A stretch of DNA of 64,000 bases from Siphonodentalium dalli (lineage: Eukaryota > Mollusca > Scaphopoda > Gadilida > Siphonodentaliidae). Made by a program: the position numbers and the translations under genes. Under the pieces are notes generated by a model. The model saw only the letters and a program-made list of their open reading frames with translations, did not search any database and had not been told where the DNA came from. The stretch covers positions 200,592,978-200,656,977 of the forward strand of contig CP136066.1 in NCBI GenBank assembly GCA_032622095.1. The letters run 5' to 3'. Below, piece after piece: positions 1 through 11,018 of this stretch (position 1 is the first letter of the stretch; each line of letters starts with the position of its first letter).

Positions 1-950
1 CGCTATTGTTGGACGTCGGGTGGCTGGAAGTTACTAATATGGTGTTCATTGGTGAACACATTGATGGTATCCAAATATTAGCTTAGAAGCTCAAATCAGT
101 ATGCCAGAAGACATACTTTAATTAATGGGTTGATAAATTGAGTTTATTTTATTTTTGTTTGCACACATAACGGCCTTTCCGTTGCGATATCGTTGGTTTT
201 CCGACATATGATGCATGTGTGTTAAAATGACAGTTGAAGGTGGAATTTTTGCGAGAAAATTATTTTCTGAAGAGATCACATGCCGTTTTTATCTATAAAA
301 AAGAGTCCTTCGCTCAACTGGAGCCCTATGCGATCGGCAAATGCATATGTACAATTTATACTTACATTTATTGCTGTTGGGAAACTTTCTATCCGGTCTG
401 AAAACTTAATTTGATGGTGTCGTTTTTATTCTTCTGTAGTATTTATGTTCTAAAAACAAAATTTGTCCTCTTGGCGAAAGCAACTTCCGATTATATGTGT
501 GTACGGTTTAGCCACTGTGAAGGTCGCTCATAATGTGTCGACTTCCCACCATTCATGCGTTAATTTACGAGTAGCTTGTCATACTGTTGAGTATCAGATA
601 TCGTTCTGATCAAACTATACCAAAACGTGTATACAATACCATGGCTTCAGCCGGTTCATTTGTTGGCTTGTACGAATGACTGGGCTAATAGTGCCATATT
701 TAAAGAGCGTCTTAGAACACTATTACCAGGGCGGGTTCGTCCGAACCCATCAAACCCTAGCTAGTTACCCCATGCGAACTAATCTGATTGGCTGAAAAAA
801 TAGGGCACTAATATGCAGATTTGCGATGGTTGAAAGGTATTGTGGGGCATATAGTATCAATCACACTATTTAGCTACAACAAAACAGCAGTTATCACATG
901 TAGATCTGTATGGCATTTGGTATTTGACCTTTGTCCTCTGACTACCCCAT
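1..950. other. Non-coding stretch without recognisable gene
   Basis: No convincing exon or transposon terminus is seen. A 10-mer TAAAGAGCGT, which recurs through the window, lies at 701-710. A short perfect palindrome, GGGTTCGTCCGAACCC, lies near 732-747; its GGGTTCG resembles a tRNA B box, but no cloverleaf can be drawn around it. Confidence 0.5.
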
Positions 951-954
951 CGGA

Positions 955-2070
955 CATCACATCACAAAAGTGCTTCTATAACTAAGCATCCCATATGTGA
1001 AGTTACATGCCTGAGAATAAACATAAACATATCATCATAAAATCGTGTTTATTTGGGTCTTATGGTCCCTTAATTCGGAGTTGGATTGTGACTTTCGTAT
1101 TTGAATAACTACAAGGCTAATCGGGTTTCCACAGTGGGCTTTTTAAACTTTTCTCCAAATATTTTGCCATGGAAACCATATTTTATCCTGACACATGCAG
1201 CCACCCCAATCCGAAAGGTTTCCGCAATAACTAAGCAACACATTTGTGAAGTATAGTGATTTAGTTACTGAAGTCACAAAATCGTGTTTATTTTTATATG
1301 ATGGTCTCTAAAGGGAAAGTACTTAAATACTGCCTCAAATACTATAAAACACAAGGCTCATCAGGTTGTAAACAGGGGCTTTTTCAACTTTTATCCAACT
1401 ATTTGATGCCGTTGCCATGGAAACCAGATTTTATCTTATTACATGATCCACCACCAAGGTATCCCCCTCCAAAACGTTTCATCTCTAACTTAGAAACACA
1501 TATGGTGAAGTATCATGTTTTAGTGCTAAAGTCACAAAAGCATATTTCTTTGGTCTGATGGTCTCAGAGTAATGTATTGTGACTTTCGTACTGCCACAAA
1601 TACACTAAAAATTAGTACTTAAAATGTGATTATGTATCAAAAAATGCTGTCACCTGTTGACAGTTACTGTAGTATACCAAATGCATAATACATCAAATGG
1701 TAGATCGGGATTTCGCCCTACTTCGTGTGCATTATGGTGGGAATTGATCTGACGACTAACTGACTATAGTGGTAGCGGAATATGAGGCAATTATAAAACG
1801 TAAACCAAAATATCACTTTCCCAGTGACCTTGACCTTAGTAATTGCCATTGACCCTGTATGGCATAGGGGCTCAGTCTGCTTGATGGACCATTATTGGCA
1901 ATATGTGTTGACATCATTTCTTCAAACACAAGGCTCGTTGTTTCTCAACAGTGGCCTTTTTCAACTTTTCTCCAAATATTTTATGCCGTTGCCATGGAAA
2001 CCTGATTTTATCCTGACACAAGAACCCCCACACGGACACCTCCCACCAAAAGGTTTTCCCTTGATATGAT
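955..2070 (+). repeat. Degenerate tandem repeat, about 245-255 bp unit
   Basis: Landmarks recur in the same order: 'CTAAGCANCACATNTGTGAAG' type blocks near 981, 1226 and 1481; 'GGCTTTTTNAACTTTTCTCC' near 1137, 1377 and 1952; and 'TTGCCATGGAAACC' near 1167, 1415 and 1990. Spacing is about 245-255 bp for the first copies. The stretch 1600-1910 is less well conserved, so the last copy is separated. Short open frames here are repeat translations and are not annotated. Confidence 0.7.
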
Positions 2071-2519
2071 ATGTATGTATGATATGATATATGTATGTCC
2101 CAACAATTTTTCTTTCAAACAAATGTTTTATAATCTGCTTTTTTTTATCAACAAACTTTAATCCACACAAGATTCAATATCTGATTAAGACGAGTGCCAC
2201 ATACAGTAACATATTATAATATAGCTCATAGCTTAGAATTATATGACTCATAATACTTTCTTGTGAAAGATCTAAATATGAAATGTTACTTGTCTATAAT
2301 GTACAATTTGGAAGAACGCGGAAAATGCGAAAAGTATCAAAGTTAGTCTTAGCATCTATACTCGGAAATAGTTATATTTCCACTTCAGAAATCGATGAAA
2401 AACGTTTATCCTACGAGGAATTATCCTTATACTAAGAACTGTTTAACTGAAGGATAGAGACGATAGAGACTGAGAAGAGTGAGTCATGGTTACTCGCATT
2501 ATCAAGTATTTTGTTAACA

Positions 2520-2525
2520 ACTCAC
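2520..2525 (-). other. Putative 5' splice site (GTGAGT)
   Basis: On the minus strand the exon end reads ATG followed by GTGAGT, matching the metazoan donor consensus. The + strand shows ACTCAC. It defines the exon boundary proposed for 2526-3017. Confidence 0.4.
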
Positions 2526-3017
2526 CATTATGAATTTGTTCTTTTTGTTAGAGCCACGTACATCAACGCCACTGGTTGAATTTCTGAATAACGTGCACGC
2601 ATGTGTGTCAATGTTAAATCTCACAAGATCACAGACAACGTTTTTCTTTCCAATGTTATTACATCGCAATATGTTCGAGACTTTTGTGTTGGTGATCTCT
2701 TCCACGCGCTCTTTTATGGATTCAGCAGAAATTATGTCGGGCAAATTTTTATCAATCCCAGTTACACTGACAGCGAAGATCAAAAAGAAAATGCCAATTA
2801 TATCCAATATGTAATTTAGTAGTGTCATATTCCGTACAGCATTGGTCTTCTTATTTTTTCTCGTTGCCATATTTTTCATTTTCGTTTCGGTTATTTCATC
2901 AATTGGCAAGAGGTGCCAGTATACCGATGCGCTATATGACAGGTATGATTCCGTGTGTGGCGTCTGGAAGATACAGTTCGTGACATAACATTGGCATCGT
3001 CTTGACATATCGACCAT
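2526..3017 (-). CDS. Possible 5' exon of an unidentified secreted or membrane-anchored protein
   Basis: A minus-strand open frame runs to an ATG|GTGAGT junction at 2526/2525, a consensus 5' splice site; past it the frame stops almost at once (TGT TAA). This is why the coding end is placed at 2526 and not at the stop. In-frame ATGs lie at 3017, 2869, 2860 and 2828. The last gives a protein opening with MTLLNYILDIIGIFFLIFAV, a good signal peptide or signal anchor, while the 2869 start adds a short Lys/Arg-rich cytoplasmic-type leader. After the helix come about 75 residues with cysteines in RCNN, VVCD and ACTLF contexts, loosely like a secreted cysteine-rich (PAN-like) domain. No family was recognised. 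No downstream exon was found toward coordinate 1, where tandem repeats lie. It could be a chance frame; the donor plus hydrophobic segment are the support. Confidence 0.4.
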
Positions 3018-3610
3018 AAGACGGGTCTATACAATTACGAACTGAGGCTCCGCCTGCGTGATGCGGGTATTATCTTATGTGTGCTTTGTTACATGTATCT
3101 GATTAAATGTGTCGACTGAGTAGGGTGGTACCCAATCTTTGCAAACTAGTTATCGAGACACTTATCATGAACGGCCGCATGGCAAGAACTCGATACACAA
3201 TGTCACTGATCAATGATCTATATTCCGATGCACATGCATCAATAGTAGTGACCCGTAAACTCCAAGTTGGCAGTCATTGTGTGTCTGTAATGAACACGCC
3301 CCCAAACACAAACCAACCCGCTTGATTCAAAGAAAGCTTACGATCGGGTGTGGTTTCATAGTATTGACCCCGGGTGTGGTACGAAGGGCTCATTGATAGA
3401 GTGTTTCAAAAAGGAGTAATAGTTGCCATGATCAGAGTAATTTCAAACATGCTCTAAAATGTAGAGACTAGAGAGCCACAGTTATAAAGGGGAAATAAAC
3501 GTGAAAAGCAGAGTGAATTTCGTTACTTATCCCATATTCCTTATTCTTTATTCGAACAATTTGGGAAATGTGGGAAATTACCATGGCAACGTCTTTATTT
3601 TGGGTGAAAA
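3018..3610. other. No gene seen
   Basis: Open frames here (for example 3107-3325) show no family resemblance, splice context or repetition. A GTTGCCATG-like palindrome (TACCATGGCAACG) lies near 3580. Confidence 0.4.
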
Positions 3611-3612
3611 AA

Positions 3613-3960
3613 AATCCGGGTCAAAAGATCAAAAATGCCTCGAAAATTTGTTAAATTCGTCATAAACTGCCAGCTCGGACAAAAATGTTTCAGCCGGAAA
3701 CATTCTGGGTCTAATTGAAATCCCCGCTCGGCTTAGTAAGGTGAGACGAAATGTCCGGAGAATAACAAATCCGGGTCAAAAGTTCAAAAATGCCTCGACA
3801 ATATGCAAAGTCCGAAAATAAACGAAATTGTCCGAAAAATGTTCGGGGTCATAAATGGTCACCTCGGCCAAACAATTTGGGTCGAGTCCAAAAAACGTGG
3901 GTCGAATATTAGTTTTCGCTCTGCTCGGTCGGAATATTTCGAAAAATGTGGCAAAGTTTC
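3613..3960 (+). repeat. Two-copy tandem repeat, 155-bp period
   Basis: 'AATCCGGGTCAAAA' begins both copies, at 3613 and 3768, followed by 'TCAAAAATGCCTCGA' in each. The copies are diverged with many substitutions, so the duplication is old. Overlapping open frames on both strands are by-products. Confidence 0.65.
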
Positions 3961-4011
3961 CGATATTCATAAACGCCACTGGGCCGAGCTTTTTTAGCGG
4001 AAAATTGTGTA

Positions 4012-4098
4012 GGGGTGGTGGTGATGATAATGATGATGATGTTGGTGGAGGTGATGGTGGTATTGGTGATGGTGATGGTGGTGGTGCTGGTGGCGATG
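4012..4098 (+). repeat. GGTGAT-type imperfect trinucleotide microsatellite
   Basis: A run of GGT, GAT and GGC triplets on the + strand. Translation gives Gly/Asp repeats in one frame, but there is no other coding sign. Confidence 0.85.
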
Positions 4099-4528
4099 TC
4101 TATATAATAGTTTTGTGAGCAAAAGAAAACAATCTAAACAAAATTGCACTTAAAGGGACTCAAAAATCATCGCCACCATGTTGTTGTTGTTGAAATCAGC
4201 TATTCACTGCCTGTTCCTAACGCTTCTGTAAACTGCATGCATGGTTTATCTCCCCTGATTGCTATAAATAGATTGGGGGTATACCTCATTGTCTGTGTTT
4301 TGTCAGTGACAGCAAGCATGGTTTCAGGATATCGTTAGAAAAAGACGATATATATTGAGCTTAAATTGGCAAAATGCGATCAAATAAGACGTTTTCGTCA
4401 GCGCGAGGATGCCGAAAAATCCGCAATGGATTTTGGGATGTGAATGTCAGTTGTCACACTCACAGTGGATTTCCATGCAAATCTGCGGAGCAAAATTCTG
4501 AAAGTTACGGAGAACTTTGCACATACAT

Positions 4529-4821
4529 GCATACTTCTCAGTCTTCGAGTGTGGCTTGATGTGGTACTATAAGAAACAGCAGGTATTTATCTGGTGGGTC
4601 CGCTTTGTAAATTATAAAATTTTGCAATAAATATATTTTTGATAATTTTTTTCTGGAATTACATCACTTGACCTACATATTAATTTGTCAGATTTGAAAT
4701 ATCAATATTGAATATAAAATTCAAAAATAAATACACCAACATCTATACAAGTTCCAATCGGACCTGCCAGATAAATACCTGTTGTTTTCAATACCACATC
4801 AAGTCACACTCAGAAGTATGC
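4529..4821. mobile_element. Foldback / TIR element with about 65-bp arms
   Basis: The left arm, about 4529-4602 (GCATACTTCTCAGTC...CAGGTATTTATCTGG), is inverted at about 4759-4821 (CCAGATAAATACCTG...CTCAGAAGTATGC). The AT-rich centre between them has no ORF. The arms differ at several sites. No target duplication could be fixed. It is a MITE-like inverted repeat of unknown superfamily. Confidence 0.7.
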
Positions 4822-4833
4822 GCAACTCCAGTT

Positions 4834-5514
4834 CAGTCATGTACGTAGTGCGTATCCTTCCTTGCTGGAAGCAGCAATCTGCGAAAGCGGTCATGTTGAC
4901 TTAAAGAACAAACACAGAAAAGAACAAATACAGACGAGATGATGGATCAGCCACAAGCATGCTGTTTGAGGTAAAGCTACCACCCCTCGAAGAATGAAGG
5001 AAAGAACAGTGACTGGTTCAATACCACAAAATAGTCAAGGGGTTGGTTTCAGCCCTGCCTAAAGCCTGATTTATCAGAACACGAGAAGAAAGACACAAGG
5101 GAAATACAGCCAACAAAATTTTAGGACTGTGTCAGTCAAAATCCGGTGGAGAAGGAGGTGTGTTCAACAACACAGAATCGTTCCAACTTCTGCGTACCAG
5201 CAGCTCACAATTATATATATACGAACACTCCTTCTTTGTTAAAACAACTGTGGAATTGAACTAACTGGAACAGTCGGTTGTTGATGTCGGTGATATTGAC
5301 GGTTTTCTATCTGCTCTGCGAGGGGAACAACAGTATGGAGTGTTTTCAACAATGCTAACAAGGAGCTATTGCTTAAATATTTAAAAATTATGCTTGTTTA
5401 TCATATAAAATAAATTATTTTTCAATTATTTCGCTTGCTGCTTATATTTATACTCCAAAATAATTTAGGATGGCTCAAACAACAACATTATCATTGCATA
5501 TATTAACTACTATA
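4834..5514. other. No gene seen
   Basis: Non-coding sequence between two inverted-repeat elements. No repeat unit or exon is recognisable. Confidence 0.4.
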
Positions 5515-5571
5515 TGGGAGATTAATCTAACATTTAATGGCTGATTACGCTTAAACGTAACTCCATTACGC

Positions 5572-6048
5572 TTAAAGGTACTCAACCCGTAAAGAGGGTC
5601 CCCATCTCAACAGATTCCAACAACAACAATCCGATCAGAGGGTCCTATATTACTATTTCTTTGGCTTTGGGGGTAAAAAATATTTGATTCGAGTCGAGGA
5701 ACCCATCAAACAAAGCTCAGAGTTATTAGATATTGATTTTTGAAAATTCTTATGTTCTCGAGATGAGTACTTATAACTGCCGTCAATTTGGTAACATGCT
5801 CGAGATTTTACGCCAAAATTCTATTCAAACAGACAAGGATGGATAACTCTATAATCAAGTGGTAATAATTGACTACGTACTGGGCCAGTAAGAATTCCCG
5901 ATAATGAAAAATAATAGATTTCTAAAATCGATATCTAACAAATCTGAGCTTTGATGGGTGACTTCCTCGACTCGAATCAAATTTTTTTGACCCCCGAAGC
6001 CATTGAAATAGTAATTGAGAGGAGTTTTATCGGGTTGAGTACCTTTAA
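5572..6048. mobile_element. TTAA-flanked MITE (GGTACTCAA family), copy 1
   Basis: The ends read TTAAAGGTACTCAACCCG and CGGGTTGAGTACCTTTAA, with long inverted repeats (over 100 bp) inside. The second copy, 8180-8643, has the same ends. TTAA on both sides fits the target duplication of piggyBac or another TTAA-specific superfamily, which is an inference from termini only. The open frames 5873-6139 and 5951-6169 fall wholly or partly inside it and are not genes. Its right TTAA (6045-6048) is shared with the neighbouring MITE. Confidence 0.8.
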
Positions 6049-6433
6049 CCCTTTTATACCCAACAAACCGGCCAAAACCGGCCAAATAAAGATTCAACAG
6101 CCTAAAATATCTTCGGTCTGTCTCAATAAAACCATACAAATATGGATATCATTGGAACCGGCTCATTGACCACATTGTGATGGTTACAGTCATGCCCTGT
6201 GCCAATGCATTCTCTTATATATGCGAGTCGACCATAGGTCGCCTCGCATATATAAGAGAATGCATTGGCCTAAATTAACACTTTTTACCATTTTTTCTTA
6301 CATTCTTTAACAATTTTTTAATTTTTAATGTGTTAAGCCAATGCATTCTCTTATATATGCGAGGCGACCTGGTCGACTCGCATATATAAGAGAATGCATT
6401 GGCACAGGGCCGTTCTGTTGGGTAAAGGGTTAA
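6045..6433 (-). mobile_element. TTAA-flanked double-hairpin MITE (CCCTTTACCCAACA family), copy A
   Basis: TTAA is followed by CCCTTTATACCCAACA, and the far end is TGTTGGGTAAAGGG then TTAA. CCC-starting TIRs plus TTAA duplication are the piggyBac pattern. Inside are two nearly perfect hairpins, each built from CCAATGCATTCTCTTATATA, GCGAG and its inverse, separated by an AT-rich spacer. This copy is inverted relative to copies B (53606-53960) and C (62383-62781). It lies inside the 5515-6787 foldback. Confidence 0.85.
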
Positions 6434-6933
6434 GCATAATTGGTTTGTATTGCCTTGCAACGTTATATGTAATGGTAGGCCTCCATGTATCTAACTTAGT
6501 AAGGTTTAATGTTCTGGGCGGATGGTAAGATTACTAGCATCATAATTGACTGCATCAATTTCAGCTTCAGGGGAGTTTTTTCAATTCTATTACGCTTTAC
6601 TTTAACGTAAATGCATTATGTGTGATCGTAAATGAATTACGCATAAGCATAATGTAATACGCTTAAGTATGGTATAATGGAAAACTAAATTACACTTAGG
6701 CATTGCGCATTAAGCTTAAATTTATGCTTAAGCATAATGAATTACACTTAAGCGTGATTAGTAATTAAATGTGAATTTTGCCTCCCATATGTGTACTATT
6801 GTTGTTTCTTACACTTTGCCCCACGTGTTTGGTTGTTTCGCACCATATATTTGGCCATTTCTCACCACATGTTTTGTCGTTTCCCACAACTGTCATGCGT
6901 TGCTTTTGAAAAAATACTTTGAAAAAGAACATA

Positions 6934-7144
6934 CAGTAATACCCAAATAATTGACCCCTTAACCACACCAGGATTATGGAAAATAATTCAGGATTTAGTT
7001 GGAAATGTGGCTTGTTGCTATTCGTTGGAAAGCTCTCGTCGAGAGCTTTCCGATGAATGGCAACAAGCCATATTTCCAACTAAATCCTGAAAAATTACCC
7101 ATAATTCTGCTGTCGTTAAGTGTCAATTACTTTGGGCATTACTG
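6934..7144. mobile_element. Palindromic TA-flanked MITE (CAGTAATRCCC family), copy 1
   Basis: An almost complete palindrome of two arms of about 105 bp, with ends CAGTAATACCC and GGGCATTACTG. TA lies on both sides (6932-6933, 7145-7146). CAGT ends and a TA duplication are typical of Tc1/mariner-derived MITEs. It shares long stretches, such as GGATTTAGTTGGAAATRTGG, with the copies at 10645-10822 and 10921-11018. Confidence 0.8.
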
Positions 7145-7146
7145 TA

Positions 7147-8179
7147 TTAAGTTATCTGATGACAACGCGCCAATTGGACACATTTTTTTTTTTTTTAATC
7201 CCAAATTGTGACAACAAAGTTAACATTATTTTTAAAAAAACATATCAATAGACCCAGTCTAAATAATATTAGACCATGTTTCAATTCTTTCTTACGAGTC
7301 TGGATATCTATATCAGACTGCAATATGCCTTATTCTAAATGATACGATTCAATGATTCATCCAGATTATACCGGTATGAAACTGGCCACTTTGAAGGAAA
7401 CATTTATGGGGGGGGGAGACAACCCCACTGTGACATCGTCGCCACCTCCCTGACAGTCTGAAGTTAAAATGAACCTGGTTTCTCTATGGATGAGTGATTC
7501 ACTGATAATTGTTACTTTTGGCCTCTCATAACAAAATGCATATATACACAAGCGTATGGTAATAGCGTATATGAAGACTGGAGAAAATTTCATACTAAAA
7601 TAGGTTATCAGTACATACATGTGTACATGTATATACCAATCACATGTATATTGAGTTTTAAAAAAAAGTTTCTGAACCCCTTCGGTTGTAAATAGAATGC
7701 ACTCAGTGATTCTGACTTCAAACTTGTGCCTCCTAATTATATAGGTTGATTGAGTTGAAAGGTTAGAAAATCAGTGCCCTCTCTTGAAATTATTTCTTAA
7801 GGAATAATCTCTGTTCCATATTTTGATTACAGTTTAAAGATGGTCTATATATTCTTATTACAAGTTTTATATATTTTCCTGGGTATAAAATAATGTCCGG
7901 AAATGCTTCTATCAATTACTGTTCATTCTATTTTGAATTTTCTGGTATATATACTAGTATACCTACAAATAATTTGAGACATTTTACTGCTTGAGGAAAC
8001 GTTCGGAGCATAGCAAGCAGGAAAATAGTAAAAAAAGATTGTCCCAACTGATTATCAATCAGTTGTAATATTAAATGATAGAAGCGTTTCTGGACTGGTG
8101 TCTTTGACAACTTGACTTATCATTATTATTTTATACCCTAGAAATTATAGAAAACAATTTAGGAACAGATGATCCATCT
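7147..8179. other. No gene; old duplicated sequence
   Basis: No exon is seen. The last 380 bp or so (about 7800-8180) is a diverged relative of about 9930-10145, sharing blocks such as CTTCTATCAATTA, GCAGGAAAATA and ATCCATCTTTA in order. A short poly-G run is near 7408. Confidence 0.5.
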
Positions 8180-8643
8180 TTAAAGGTACTCAATCCGATA
8201 AAACTCCTCTCGATTACTATTTCAATGGCTTCGGGGGTCAAAAATATTTGATTCGAGTCGAGGAAGTCACCCATCAAAGCTCAGATTTGTTAGATATCAA
8301 TTTTAGAAATCTATTATTTTTCATTATCGGGAATACTTTCTGGCCCAGAACTCAGTCAAAATTGCGTTATTATTACCACTTGATTTTAGAGTTATCCATC
8401 CTTGTCTGTTTGAATAGATTTTGGTGTACACATCCCAAGCAGATTACGACAGTTGAAGGCAATTATTAGTACTCATCTAGAGTAAATAACAAATTTCAAA
8501 AATCAATATCTAATAACTCTGAGCTTTGTTTGATGGGTTCCTCGACTCGAATCAAATATTTTTGACCTCCGAAGCCATTGAAATAGTAATATAGGACCCT
8601 CTGATCGGATTGTTGTTGTTGGAATCTGTTGAGATACCTTTAA
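8180..8643. mobile_element. TTAA-flanked MITE (GGTACTCAA family), copy 2
   Basis: The ends are TTAAAGGTACTCAATCCG and GAGATACCTTTAA, with TTAA at 8180-8183 and 8640-8643. The body is the inverse of copy 1, including the conserved GATTCGAGTCGAGGAA and CATTATCGGGAAT blocks. The 73-codon frame at 8248-8469 matches a frame in copy 1 only because the DNA is repeated. The flanking sequence appears unoccupied in the related region near 10140. Confidence 0.8.
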
Positions 8644-9236
8644 GCCAATCGAGCAAAGTTGATCTATTTCTCCATGTTCTTCTAATAGGTGATGTTTTTA
8701 TCGAATATATTTGCACATTTTACCCACTGCCGCACTGCGAGTGCATTGGTCCCTTTAATATTTCATGTAAAAGCTGGTAAAAGTGGTGAAAACTGTAAAG
8801 AACAATAGCTTTAGTTAACACAAAATTCACTGAAATATTTTCACAGTGGGGTTTCTGTGAGGAAAAAAATAGTTTTTTTCCTCATAGAATCTCCACATAT
8901 ATATTCAGACAGATGGGGGGGGGGTGTTGAAAAATGCTTGGGGGGAAACAGTTGTAAAGAGGGAAAGAAATTGATTGCGGGGCTGGGTGAATTGCAGAAA
9001 TGGTCAAAGGTAAAAAAAAGTAACATACGTGTCTGAATATATATTAACACCCCCCCCCCCCTCCAGAGCAAATTGAAATAATTTAAATCCATATACCCTG
9101 CTTTTCTCATGGCTTTTTTTGGTGTTTTGGTGAATAAAATTAACTTATGACTGAGATTAATGTTGGGGCATAAATAGAAAAAAAAACAATCAGCAGAGAG
9201 TGCACTGGCTTAGAAGTTCAATACAAGTATTGTTAG
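8644..9236. other. Non-coding with an inverted pair and poly-G/poly-C runs
   Basis: A CATATATATTCAGAC block near 8896 is inverted as GTCTGAATATATATT near 9030; each is followed or preceded by a run of G or C (8914-8922, 9049-9060). This suggests an eroded foldback element about 150 bp long. No gene is seen. Confidence 0.45.
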
Positions 9237-10480
9237 CTTAATGCATTCTCTTATATATGCAAGGCATCCTAAATATGTGAGTCTGCCTATGGGAGACTGG
9301 CATATATAAGAGAATGCATTGGTATAGTGTTTTTGCAAAATTTCAGGAAGCATTGGCAGAGGTTTTCAAAACAATTCATGAAGCTCCAGTTATGGAAGGA
9401 TTAATCATAAATAATGGTCTCCCATATGGCACCTTGTATATATAAAAGAATGCTCTGGCTTGCATAGTCAAGATAAATGTTTTTAGGTCAATGAATTCTC
9501 TTAAATATGTGAGTCTGCCTATGGGAGACTGGCATATATAAGAGAATGCATTGGTATAGTGTTTTTGCAAAATTTCAGGAAGCTCCAGTCACGAAATGTG
9601 CAAAATTATTTTAACTTTCCTCTTAGAACACTTTAAATTGTTAAAAGATAGCATCGCAAGGTGTTTGGAAATCCCTTCAGTTTGTAAGTCTAACACACAA
9701 TTTGTTCAAAAATAGTTTTGTCTTCATCATAGACTGATAAAGAAATCATGTTTTGTACACAATCTACATTGTAGTCAGAAAGTTACTAAAACAATGAAAA
9801 GGCTGTTAATTTTTTTTCTAGTTTTTGAAATATCTGACCATCATATATTGAATTTGGCTCAGTGTGATACACTCCCATTCTTGAAAACACACAACTTGAA
9901 AAAATCCTTACTCTTACAGATGGATTAATAATTATCTCTTTCTGTAACAATTATTTTATAGTTTCCTGTGTATAACATAATAAATATGAATTGAAGACCC
10001 TTGCCTGGAAACACTTCTATCAATTAGAATTATAATAGTATACAATCAATTTCCAGTATTTTAATGGTATCTCCGGCTTATTTTTATTGTTTTATAACCA
10101 GTAAACTATACAACACATGTTAGAGGAAGAGATAATCCATCTTTAGTGAATCCGGAAATTTGTAAATGATTAAATTTCTTCTGTAAAGCCAGGTAAAGCA
10201 GGAAAATAAAATCTTCAAAACATGCAGTTGGAAGGACTTGGGAGACTCGAATATATAATATAACCATTTCTTGATGGGAACTGCGCTGGTGGAGCAATGA
10301 ATCATGTGCCAGTGCATTCCCTTTTTTTGCAGATACCATACTAGGTAGCCTCACATATATAAGAGAATGCACTGGCTTACAAGGTCAAGGTAAATATTGT
10401 TAGGCCAATGTAATGTATTCTCTTACATATTCTAGGATCCCTACTGGAAACTACCATATATAAGAGAATGCATTAGCACA
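9237..10480. repeat. Diverged hairpin repeats related to the double-hairpin MITE
   Basis: At least four eroded hairpins carry ATGCATTCTCTTATATATG and its inverse CATATATAAGAGAATGCATT: 9238-9324, about 9484-9562, about 10306-10373 and about 10400-10475, with a partial motif near 9440. Two are followed by the same TATAGTGTTTTTGCAAAATT tail, so the segment was itself duplicated. They are older relatives of copies A-C and lack their TTAA termini. Confidence 0.7.
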
Positions 10481-10644
10481 TGGTTTTTTTGCAATATTTC
10501 CAATGCTCCAATCATGGAAGGGTGAATGCTGCTCCCATAATGAAAGGGTTAATTGATTTTATTCCAAATAGACATTTTTTGTTGTAATTAGTTTTAGTTC
10601 CGACCCTCCAGGTTTGGTATTTTGTCTCATAAATGAACCACATA

Positions 10645-10822
10645 CAGTAATGCCCTAATTAATCGACTGCTTAACCACAGCAGAATTATGGGTAACTTTT
10701 CAGGATTTAGTTGGAAATATGGCTTGTTGCCATTCATCGGAAAGCCATATTTTCGACTAAATGCTGAAAAGTTACCCATAATTCTGCTGTGGTTAAGGAG
10801 TCAATTATTTAGGGCATTACTG
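10645..10822. mobile_element. Palindromic TA-flanked MITE (CAGTAATRCCC family), copy 2
   Basis: The ends are CAGTAATGCCCTAATTAATC and GATTT-type inverse ending GGGCATTACTG, with TA at 10643-10644 and 10823-10824. The arms are about 85 bp with a short centre around GCCATTCATCGGAAAGCC. Confidence 0.85.
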
Positions 10823-10920
10823 TACTATGATGGTGGTGGTTCTGCTGCGTTTAGTAAGGCCAAATCAAATTAATGTTCTGTTTCTGAGACACTGCCAATT
10901 CATTATTATATGGGAGAGAT

Positions 10921-11018
10921 TTCCGATGAATGGCAACAAGCCATATTTCCGACTAAATCCTGGAAAGTTATCCATAATTCTGCTGTGGTTATGGAGTCGA
11001 CTAATTAGGGCATTACTG
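10921..11018. mobile_element. Half-copy of the palindromic TA-flanked MITE
   Basis: Only the right arm is present: TTCCGATGAATGGCAACAAG through GGGCATTACTG, followed by TA. The opposite arm is missing, a one-ended truncation 100 bp downstream of copy 2. Confidence 0.75.

Larger units (their letters stand above)
5515..6787. mobile_element. CTTAAG-rich foldback element, interrupted by two TTAA elements
   Basis: The left end (TATGGGAGATTAATCTAAC then ATTTAATGGCTGATTACGC) is the approximate inverse of the right end (AGTAATTAAATGTGAATTTT then GCCTCCCATATG). Just inside the right end lies a degenerate array of TTACGCTTAAG/CTTAAGCATAATGAATTAC motifs (6590-6765). The left half of the array is reduced to a few motifs because two other elements (5572-6048 and 6045-6433) sit inside it. 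The uninterrupted relative is at 12129-13400, which has the same GGGAGGC termini and CTTAAG arrays. No ORF is present. Confidence 0.6.

Noticed and set aside
720..760. tRNA B-box-like GGGTTCGTCCGAACCC
   Set aside because: No A box, acceptor stem or cloverleaf could be formed around it.
5873..8469. Matching frames at 5873-6139 and 8248-8469 that look like a conserved protein (RVEEVTHQSSDLLDI)
   Set aside because: They lie in two copies of the same TTAA MITE, and one frame runs past the element end into another MITE.
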